A stretch of DNA of 64,000 nucleotides from an uncultured Endomicrobiia bacterium (GTDB lineage Bacteria > Elusimicrobiota > Endomicrobiia > Endomicrobiales > Endomicrobiaceae). Positions 36,020 through 44,900 of this stretch are shown here, piece after piece. The notes beneath the pieces were generated by a model. That model was not told the DNA's origin. It saw nothing but the letters and a program-made list of their open reading frames with translations, and ran no database searches. Made by a program: the position numbers and the translations under genes. Location: the NCBI GenBank assembly GCA_938040055.1, contig CALHWY010000030.1, positions 1 through 64,000 on the forward strand, in the 5' to 3' direction. Position 1 is the first letter of the stretch. The number at the start of each line of letters is the position of its first letter.

Positions 36020-36337
36020 ATGTATGCAATCATCAGAACAGGCGGGAAGCAGTACAGAGTTGAAGAAGGCAACAGTTTGGTAGTGGAGAAGCTTAAAGAA
36101 GCCGAGATCGGACAGGAAGTCATTCTTGACGAAGTCCTTATGCTTTCGGACGGCGGCAAAGCAACCGTGGGAAAACCTAAAGTCGAAGGCGCCAGCGTCG
36201 TGGCCAGGGTGATAGCTCAGAAAAGAGCTCCGAAGATTATAGTTTTTAAAAGAAAACCCAAAAAAGGCTACAAAAAAATGCAGGGACACCGTCAGTATGT
36301 AACCGAACTGGAAATTACCAAGATCAAAGCGAATTAA
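36020..36337 (+). CDS. rplU: 50S ribosomal protein L21
   Basis: 105 residues, normal length for L21. The sequence begins MYAIIRTGGKQYRVEEG, contains VILDEVLMLSDGG, and ends with FKRKPKKGYKKMQGHRQYVTELEI, all family hallmarks. It binds 23S rRNA near L20. AAAGGAG precedes the ATG. First gene of rplU-rpmA-obgE. Confidence 0.98.
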   Translation: MYAIIRTGGKQYRVEEGNSLVVEKLKEAEIGQEVILDEVLMLSDGGKATVGKPKVEGASVVARVIAQKRAPKIIVFKRKPKKGYKKMQGHRQYVTELEITKIKAN

Positions 36338-36434
36338 ATTTAAGTTCTTTGATCAGTCAGGGGCTTGAAAAAGCGTCTGCTCGAATTAAGAGAAGGTTTT
36401 CAATCATTAAGTAATTTTATCAGGAGACAGTAAA

Positions 36435-36686
36435 ATGGCACACGTAAAGGCTCAAGGATCTTCCAATAACGGCCGCGATTCGCACGGCCAGCGGCTGGGC
36501 GTAAAAATATACGGCGACCAGAAAGCTTCGGTCGGAGCTATAATAGTACGTCAGCGCGGAACAAAATTTTATCCGGGAGTCAATGCCGGTATGGGAAAGG
36601 ATAATACTATTTTTGCAAAAGTCGCAGGGACCGTTAAGTTTATAAGAAAGTCCCAGAACAGATGTTATGTAAATATTCTTCCTTAA
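36435..36686 (+). CDS. rpmA: 50S ribosomal protein L27
   Basis: 83 residues. It starts MAHVKAQGSSNNGRDSHGQRLG, has VRQRGTKFYPG and KDNTIFAKVAG, and lacks the N-terminal cleavable extension known from Firmicutes L27. The mature N-terminus reaches the peptidyl-transferase centre. The usual GSS/GST-type N-terminal region reads GSSNNGRDS. AGGAGACAG precedes the ATG. Confidence 0.98.
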   Translation: MAHVKAQGSSNNGRDSHGQRLGVKIYGDQKASVGAIIVRQRGTKFYPGVNAGMGKDNTIFAKVAGTVKFIRKSQNRCYVNILP

Positions 36687-36696
36687 TAAAAAGCTA

Positions 36697-37956
36697 ATGT
36701 TTATAGACAAAGCGAATATTTTTCTTACAGCCGGGCGCGGTGGCGACGGCTGTATTTCTTTTAGAAGGGAAAAATACGTCCCTCTCGGCGGGCCTAACGG
36801 CGGAAACGGCGGGAAGGGCGGCGATATTTATTTTGAGGCGGATTCGCATAAAAACACGCTTCTGGATCTTTCCTACAGAGCCGAGTTTAAAGCCGAAGAC
36901 GGGCATAAAGGTCAGCCCGGAGACAAATACGGAAAATACGGAAAAGACCTTATAATAAAAGTTCCGGCAGGCACGATGATTTACAAAAACGGGGAACTTT
37001 TTGCGGATCTTAAAATTTCCGGAGAAAAAATTCTTATAGCAAAAGGCGGCAGGGGAGGCAGGGGGAACGCTTCTTTTAAGACGGCCAGAAACTCCGCTCC
37101 CAGAATAGCGGAAAAAGGAGAGCCGGGAGAAAAGGCTGAAATAAATCTTGAACTGCGCCTTATAGCCGATGTGGGTTTTGTGGGTCTTCCTAATGCAGGA
37201 AAGTCCGCTCTGCTTTCGCGCATTTCCGCTGCAAAACCCAAAATAGCGGATTATCCTTTTACCACTCTTTCGCCTAATCTGGGAGTGGTTGACTATAAGG
37301 GGAAACATTTCGTAGCCGCCGACATTCCGGGCATTATTGAAGGTGCTCATCAGGGAAAGGGGCTGGGACTTGAATTTTTAAGACATATAAGGCGCACTAA
37401 AGTTCTTGTGCATATAATAGATATAAGCGGCTTTGACGGCTGCGACCCGTATAAAAATTATAAAATAATCAATAATGAATTAAAGAAGTACTCAAAATAT
37501 CTTACGAAAAAACATATGATAATAGCATTGAACAAAACGGATTTGACGGATTGCGCAGAAAATATAAAAACATTCAAAAAGCATTTAAAAAACAAGGATT
37601 TTTTAATGATTTCGGCCGCGACGGGCGACGGGATTTCGAATCTTCTTGCAAAAATCGTCAAAACGCTTGAAAAACCTGTTGAATTCAATGCCGAAGAAGA
37701 AATAGAAACCGTTCCCGTAAAAAAATATATTTACGAACCTGAATTTAAGATCCGCAAAGAAGACGGCGTTTTTGTAGTCAGCGGGCAAAAAGTCGAAACT
37801 CTTACGGAAATGACCAAATTTTCCGAAGAGGAAGCTTTAAGGCGTTATCAGAATATACTTAAAAAAATGGGTCTTGAGGACGAACTTGAAAGAATGGGAT
37901 GCAGGCCGGGAGATCCGGTAAGAATAGGCGGTCTTGAATTTATATTTGAAAAATAA
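36697..37956 (+). CDS. obgE: GTPase ObgE/CgtA
   Basis: Obg-type GTPase of 419 residues for 50S assembly and stress control. The N-terminal Obg fold (FIDKANIFLTAGRGGDGCISFRRE split, glycine-rich to residue ~155), the G domain with VGLPNAGKSALLS, TTLSPNLGVV, ADIPGIIEGAH and LNKTDL, and a C-terminal OCT domain (FVVSGQKVETLTEMTKFSEEE, RMGCRPGDPVRIGG) are all present. It begins ten bases after rpmA. Confidence 0.97.
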   Translation: MFIDKANIFLTAGRGGDGCISFRREKYVPLGGPNGGNGGKGGDIYFEADSHKNTLLDLSYRAEFKAEDGHKGQPGDKYGKYGKDLIIKVPAGTMIYKNGELFADLKISGEKILIAKGGRGGRGNASFKTARNSAPRIAEKGEPGEKAEINLELRLIADVGFVGLPNAGKSALLSRISAAKPKIADYPFTTLSPNLGVVDYKGKHFVAADIPGIIEGAHQGKGLGLEFLRHIRRTKVLVHIIDISGFDGCDPYKNYKIINNELKKYSKYLTKKHMIIALNKTDLTDCAENIKTFKKHLKNKDFLMISAATGDGISNLLAKIVKTLEKPVEFNAEEEIETVPVKKYIYEPEFKIRKEDGVFVVSGQKVETLTEMTKFSEEEALRRYQNILKKMGLEDELERMGCRPGDPVRIGGLEFIFEK

Positions 37957-37978
37957 ATGTAAATTTCCGAAAAACGGA

Positions 37979-38006
37979 TTGAAGTTGAAAGCATAAGTGC
38001 TATAAT
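37979..38006 (+). promoter_or_regulatory. Putative promoter of the giant-protein locus
   Basis: TTGAAG (37979-37984), 16-base spacer, perfect TATAAT (38001-38006), 38 bases before the GTG at 38044. No other promoter was found between here and the end of the second giant, so it may drive the whole 16-kb unit. Confidence 0.5.
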
Positions 38007-38043
38007 TATGATGTAAGTAATTTCGGGGGATTAAAGGGGTTTT

Positions 38044-38649
38044 GTGCAGACAAATCGCTTATTTCTTTATTGCTCGCGGTCCGTATTTTTTAAAAAGACG
38101 ATGTCTTTGTTAATATCGTTTTTTTTATTGTTTAATTTTCTTTTCTCTCCTTACGCGCAATCCGTAAATTTAAACGCTGAAACAAGAATCCAGAAAGACG
38201 TTTTTTCCGCTGTTTTATTCGTATCCGAAACCATAAGCAAAATAAGCATGGCAGTTTCTAATAAATTTGCTTTAAAGTCAGGCGTTTCCTCTTCGGACAG
38301 TCAGCCGGAGCCCGATGAAAGAGATAATTCCCCGGCAGACGGCATTGTTTTTTTTAATCCTGTCCAGAGCAAAAATGCGGATTGCGCCAATATGCAGCTT
38401 TGCCGGACGCTTCCGAAAAAAACTTTTATTTATCCTTTACTGCAGCAATGGAGGCAACGAAAGCGAATTGACAAAAGCATTGCCTCCGATTTTCTTAAAT
38501 GCATGCTTTTTTATATACTTTCAAAAAGCGCATATGACGGCATTGCTTTTAAAAACGGAATAAATTGTTTGTTTTTTAAATCCTCCCGGATCGGACCGCA
38601 AGACCGGGAGGGTTTAATTTTTTGCGCCAGTGAAAAAAGAATTTCATAA
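38044..38649 (+). CDS. Secreted protein of unknown function, possibly truncated
   Basis: 201 residues from a GTG with AAAGGGG before it. A hydrophobic segment (MSLLISFFLLFNFLFSPYAQ, starting about residue 20) looks like a signal peptide or anchor with an unusually long N-region. The rest has no recognised domain; a basic stretch PLLQQWRQRKRID and four cysteines are visible. After its TAA, and a second stop nine bases later, the same frame stays open to 38922, so the protein may be the N-terminal part of a once longer one. It is the first gene downstream of the promoter at 37979. Confidence 0.55.
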   Translation: MQTNRLFLYCSRSVFFKKTMSLLISFFLLFNFLFSPYAQSVNLNAETRIQKDVFSAVLFVSETISKISMAVSNKFALKSGVSSSDSQPEPDERDNSPADGIVFFNPVQSKNADCANMQLCRTLPKKTFIYPLLQQWRQRKRIDKSIASDFLKCMLFYILSKSAYDGIAFKNGINCLFFKSSRIGPQDREGLIFCASEKRIS

Positions 38650-38658
38650 AAGGCATAG

Positions 38659-38922
38659 AAAAAGAGGAACTCTATAAACGGAAATCTTAAACTGCTGAGC
38701 GATATAATAAGCTTTGAAAAGAAAGTAACGGCTGTCTGCGGCGAGCTTGTCGGTGACATGGCGGTTGTGAAAAAGAATTATGCCGGCGGGGAAGTGAATG
38801 TTTTGTCTTATGAAGAAAGATTTAAAATCGAAGGCCTCAATGACGCAAGGATACGCGCAACAGTTCCCTTATCCGGACTTTTGTCTTGCGGCATAAGAAA
38901 AAATCGGAGCGCGGGATTTTAA
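38659..38922 (+). pseudogene. Open frame in phase with the preceding gene, likely remnant
   Basis: Eighty-seven codons without a stop, in the same frame as the gene at 38044 but separated from it by TAA (38647) and TAG (38656). The only ATG is internal (38758) and has no ribosome binding site. The translation (NLKLLSDIISFEKKVTAVCG..., VLSYEERFKIEGLNDARIRA) looks like normal protein, not random sequence. I interpret it as the decayed 3' part of the upstream gene or a fragment of another; not recognised. Confidence 0.4.
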
Positions 38923-38949
38923 ATTCATTATTGTTGAAGGAGATAAGCG

Positions 38950-41900
38950 GTGTTAAAAAACAAAAGGCCGGTCTTAAATAAAATAACCGCCGCGTTTACG
39001 GCGGCGTCCATGCTTGCGAGCATGGCGGTTTTTCCGGTAGATTCCGCGGCGCAAAAACTTGATAATGCCGGCATTTTTATTATTCCTGCTTCTTACGGAA
39101 AGGTTACGTCGGCGGGATATTTCGGAAAAGGAGACATAATAATAAACATACAGGATCTGCACTGTCACGGAGAAGTGCAGAGAAATATTGCGGGAATACT
39201 CGGATATATTGATTCGCTGCGAGGGCTTGACGGCGTCTATCTTGAAGGCGCGTCGGGCGGAGCGGATACCGGCCTTATTTCCGTCTTAAGAAAAAGCGAA
39301 CTCGGGGCCGCCGCCGTTGAAAAACTTGTTGACGGCGGATATCTTGACGGTACCGAATATTATGCGGCCGTCAGCGGCAAAACCGGATTCATAAAAGGTC
39401 TTGAAGACGGGAAAATTTATAAAAGAAACATAGAACTTTTAAACGAAATAATCAATCTCGGCGCCGAAATAGAGTCCGTTACCGCGCGGCTTATGCATGA
39501 GATAAAGCCTGTAAGGCGGGCATATGCGAACGGCGATGTAAAGAAGCTGAGCAGACTTGTCAAAAAATTCGAAAAGAAAACCATCGGCGCCGGCGAATTT
39601 TATTCAAGACTTGCAAAGATGGGAAAAGAAGCGGGAATAGACGTCGAAAGCAAATACAAAAACATAAACGCCTATGCCTCTTTGCCGCAATCGGCGAAGA
39701 TAAACGTTTCCGGGGCGGCGCGCCAGTTTTCGGTTTTTATAAGCAAGGCTAAAGATCTGATCGCCTACGCCAAATATTCGGAGCTTGCCGAAAGAAGCGG
39801 CGGCTTTTCCAGACTTGAGGACATAAGCGGCGAGCTTGCCGAAATCGACAGGCGGTACAATATAACGGGCTCCAACGGGCTGCATTATCTGTCCGGTTTT
39901 TTCAAATATCTCGAATTTAACAGGCAGGTTAATCCCATGGAGTTCGCCAAGGAGGAAAAAGCTTTAAAAGATGAGCTTTTTTCGGCCTGCGCAAGAAGCG
40001 TTTATGAGCGCGAGGTGCTTTTCTTAAACGGGTTTATTCCCACGATAAAAGGATATTTCAGCGCTAATATCACGGCGGAAGAGCTTGAAACTTTTAATGC
40101 GGATTTTAAAAAATTCAGAAAGCTCTGGTGCTCTTATTTTCCGGAAAATACGGCGAAAAAGCTTGATAAATACGCGCGGATGCTTAATGAGTATCATGAA
40201 AACAATCTGAAAAGAGACCGGATCTTTTACGGGGCAGTTGGCGGTTCTCCCGCTTCGGGAAAAGAGGCGTATACGGGAAAAGAGGCGTTAAGGAAAATAG
40301 AGAGCGAAATCGGCAATGCCGATATGAAAGTCATTATAACCGGAGGATTTCACAGCAAAGGTCTTGAAAAGCTGTTTGCCGAAGAGAAAATAAATTATAT
40401 TATCGTCACCCCGAATATTACCGCGGACGCGAAAGAGGCTTATGACATTTATATCAATACCGTAAAAGGTTACAGGAACATAATAAAAAATACCATAAAC
40501 ACAAAACCGTTTATGTCTGAAGCTTTAAACGAGTCTATGCCGAAACTTGTTGCGGCCGCATACGGATGCATAAAGTCCGACTCCTCTCTTTTTTACGGGT
40601 TGTCGGAAAAAGAGAAGATTTCCGGGCTCGTTGATTTTATTGAAAAATTCGCGGCGGAACATAAGAAAACCGCGGTGGGGGAGGTAGATCTCGGCAGGCT
40701 GAGCATTGATAAATTCAGCGGACGGGAAATGTCTTTCAGCGCGGAATACAAAAATAAAAAAACTGGAGAGACGTCCGCGGTAAAAACATACCGTGTCAGA
40801 GACGGAAAAATTATTGACGCGGATATTAATGACGAGGCAAGGCGAAAGACCGGCGTCGCGGCGCGCAAAGTCGAACCTTTTTCGGTGCTGAATGCTATGT
40901 TTAAAGACGCTTCTTCAAGGGGGTATAAGATCTTTACCGCTTTTGTCGCTCCCGTGGCGGAAGAAATATTATTCAGATATCTCCCTTTTGAGCTTATCGC
41001 GGCTTACGCGGAAGGCACTCCGTCATTTGTTTTTTTTGCGGCGGCGGCTCTTTTTGTGACCGGAGCCGCTTTTTTTACCGTTCTTCACGACCGCATTGAT
41101 AAAATTTCCGCAAAGGCCGGAAGGCATATCGTAAAAAGGGATATGAAAAGAATTTTCGTTTCTTCGGGCTTTCTTACGGCGGCGTATCTTCTTATATCGT
41201 TCGCTTTTCCCGGCATGCCGTTTCTCGCCCTCGGCTCGACCGTTTTAATGCATGCCGCAAATAATATCTTGAGCCTGAAAAATAAAACGGACAATCCGGT
41301 TTTGAGTCTGTTTTATTCAGGAAGCACCGCAAAAAGAAAAAAAGCGGAAGAGTTCTTTGATGAAAAGGCGGATGCTTTTATTGAAGAAGTAAAATCAATG
41401 CAAGACCTGCAAATTTCACATTACGGAGGCGCTCCATGGAGCCTTCGCGGAGAAATGAAAAACGAATTCGGCGCGCTTGTAGAAAAATTCGAACGGGTGC
41501 TGAAAATGCGGACAGACGAAAAATACGAAAAGGCCGCCCAAACGCTCAATGAGTTTTACAATTTTTCTTCCAGGCTTGCGGATGATGTTAAGGCTTTTGA
41601 AAATTTTTACAAATTTAAAATAGATTTGTTAAAAGCTATGCTGCCTTTAAGCGCTCTTGTATACCGCAGCGGCACCTCAGAGCCGCTCGCGAGAACCGTT
41701 TTCAAAGACGCCGTTGAATGTTTCAGCGGTATATACCTGAGTTTTTCAGTGCTTGTTTTTCCCGTTGCGGAAATATATGAATTCGATAAAGATCTGAGTT
41801 TTGAATTTGCCGGGATGCTTTATGAAGAGAAACCTTTCGGAAACTACAGTTCGAGAAAGCTGTCCAGACCTTCTGTGCGCTCTTTTGAAGAAGCCAGAGA

Positions 41901-44900
41901 GCAAATGCCTTATCCTTTGAAAATAATGGTCAGGGATGAGGACATAGAAGAGTATTATGCGAATATAGGCATCGATATTTTCAAAAAATCAGTTTCTTTG
42001 CCTTATTTGCCTCCTCTTTACCGCATTCTCGCCAAGCTGCCTCCGTCTTTGCGCCGGGGGGAAAATTACGCCGGAAAAGAAGTAATTTTTAAAATGACAA
42101 AAAGAAATCCTAAGGCTGCCGACAGATCCTTAGGAGAGAAATTCGATTATTACAGGCAATTGCTTGAGAATAATGCGCTGGCTTTATCCGAGCTTAACGG
42201 CAGCGGCGATTCGGCGGTGGAAGATTCTATCGTTTTTGTCGAAAAAATGACGGAAAATTTTAAGAAAATAGACTTGGCGTTCGGGAGCGCGGCGGAAAAG
42301 TCTTTAAACCGCATTAAAAAGACGATCGCCGGCGGCATAACCCCCGAAATGTCCGCGCGGCACAAAACCCTCGGCGGCGGCTGGAGCATATACGAAATGA
42401 AATCGATAGAAGATATAAACCGGCTGCATACTTTAATCAACGCGATTCATCAAACCGCCGTAGCAAGATTTATGAAACTCAGGAATGTTACGGACGATAA
42501 GGATGACGCCCAGATATATTTGGAAGACCCGGAAAAAAAGCTTAGCGTGACGGTAAACGATTTTTCACAAAAAGAACCGAGCCGCGAAGTTCTGGATTTT
42601 CTTGCCAAGATTGCGCAGCTCGGGGATAAATATGACAGATTTTCTTTTCTGGGCAAGGACGGCGTTCTTATATGGAGTAAAAAAATCGGAGCGCACAGCG
42701 TTGACGTTATGTTCGATTTTAATAATTTGGAAGACGGCGTCAGGGTAAGATATACCGAGTCGGAACCTAATTCGGGAAACGCTCTGAGGGCGATAAAGCT
42801 TGCTTCACAGCTGGCCGCTTTAGGGTTTGATATTACGGAATTCAATCAGGGGACAATATACAACTTTTCGGCGGTTGGAATGTTAGGCGAAGATGAAAAA
42901 CTTAATGCGGGAGAAAAATACGCAGAATTTTTTACCGGCATAAACAGAATATTCGACAACACAAAAGACGAGGACAAAGGTTTTGGCGGAGTAAGCGGCG
43001 GGTCGATTCCTCGTCTGTCTCCCGATGATTTTAAAGCGGCTTCTTCGGATTTGGAATACTTTATAGGCAGGCTTTCGGGACTTCCGGAAGTGATAACCGG
43101 CCTTATAAAATATTTTGTAAAAACGGATATATCCGAAATACGCCGGAACGCGGGATATGAAGGCATGGATGAGGTGTACGATTATCTCGCTATAGAAAAA
43201 GCGGACAGAAGCCCGCATGAAATAGTGAGGCGTTTTGCCGACGGCAGGCTTATAGTCGACAAAAAGACGGGGGAACTTAAGCCGGCGGCCGGATATGATC
43301 CGATGCAAAAAATAATACGGGCGCTGAAAAAGAATGCGGATCCGTCTTTTGAACAGGCAGGGCTTTTGAATTTTATCGATTATGAAAAATTGAATTTTTC
43401 TCCTGCGGGATATATAGGAAATATGCTCGCGCTAAACGGAGCGTTGAAAGTAAAAGACGGATTTATTTCCGTCAGCGCGGTAACCGACAGGCAAAGGACG
43501 GGTTTGAAATGCGCAGATACGGAGTTTGTGTCTTTTGACGGAACCCGCCGCGCGCTTTCTTATGCGGAACTTTTGTCAAAACTGCAAGAGGAAGGCTACA
43601 ATGTATCCGGAGAGACGGAAATAAGCCTTTATGAGAAAGAAATGATCATAAAAGAGCTTAAAAAAACAGCCGTCATGCTCAAAAATTCAAGGGAAATCGC
43701 CGGCTTCGGAGTTTCATCAGGCCCGGGAGGATACGTTTCGGGAAGAATCGTTTATAAGAAAGAAAACATCCGGCAAGACGGCATATGGATAGCAAATTTT
43801 ATGACTCCCGACGACATAGGCGATATCGATAAAGCTAGAGGAATTATAACGACGGGCGGAGGACGGCTGAGCCATGCCAATATAACCGCCAGAGAGAAGA
43901 AAAAACCTGCTGTTGTTATAAAAGAGAAATGGAGAGATAATAAAATAGAAGCCCGTTTTTACGGCGCGTCGCGGGACGTGAAAAAGAAAGACGGCGAGGC
44001 GCTTTACGAAACGCTCGGGCTTAAAGAAAATATAATGGTTCTTGAAGAAGGCAGCCGTGTTCTTATTAACGGAGAGACGGGCAGCGTGCTGGTGTTTAAT
44101 GATATCGACGGCGCGGTTGTTGACGAATTGCAAAGCGCTGTCGACGCGCGGGACGCGCGGAAGATACGTTCTCTGCTTGAAGCGCATGCGGGAGATCAAA
44201 ACATATCGGCGATGATTGAATTTATATATTTCCAAAGCCTCGGCAAAAAAGAGCTTGAGCCTGTTATAAAAACGCTTTTTGATATTGACGCGGGAGGCTT
44301 TTTGCAGGAAAAAATATCCGAACTCAACGGCGCTTATGCAGCGGAAATACTTGAGAGGGCAAACTCGGTTTTAGCTAATATAAAAGAGACAGGAAACGCC
44401 GGCACGGCTTTAAAGCTTATAGCCGAAGCCGAAAAAGAACTGAGGCGCATTTCCGGACCGGATACGCTCGGAATTGCCGGAGCTGTAAAAAAAGAACTCT
44501 CTGCGCTGAAAAAACAGAAACAGAAAACGTATTTCAGGTTTGTCAGAGAGTTTTCTCTGAGAGTAAAAAAACTCGCCGGAAAAAAAGAACTGTCCCGAAA
44601 AGAGCTGAACGAATCCGCGAAACTTATTGACATAGCCGCCGTCTGGAGAAATTTTGAGAATCCCGCCATAGAAGCGAACATAAACGAACTCAGGCGGAAA
44701 ACGGACGCTTACGCCGCGCGCGGGCTTTCGGGGGAAAACGCCGGAGAGATAATGGAACGGGGCGTTAAAAGTTTAAGGGAAATCGGTTTTTATGAAATAA
44801 ATTCGTTCGGTTCCAAAGCTGCGCATTTGGCAAAGCTGCATTCTTTCGCAAAAGACAATGCTTTTGCAGACGCCGGGATCGGCGTTCCGGAGGGTTTTGC

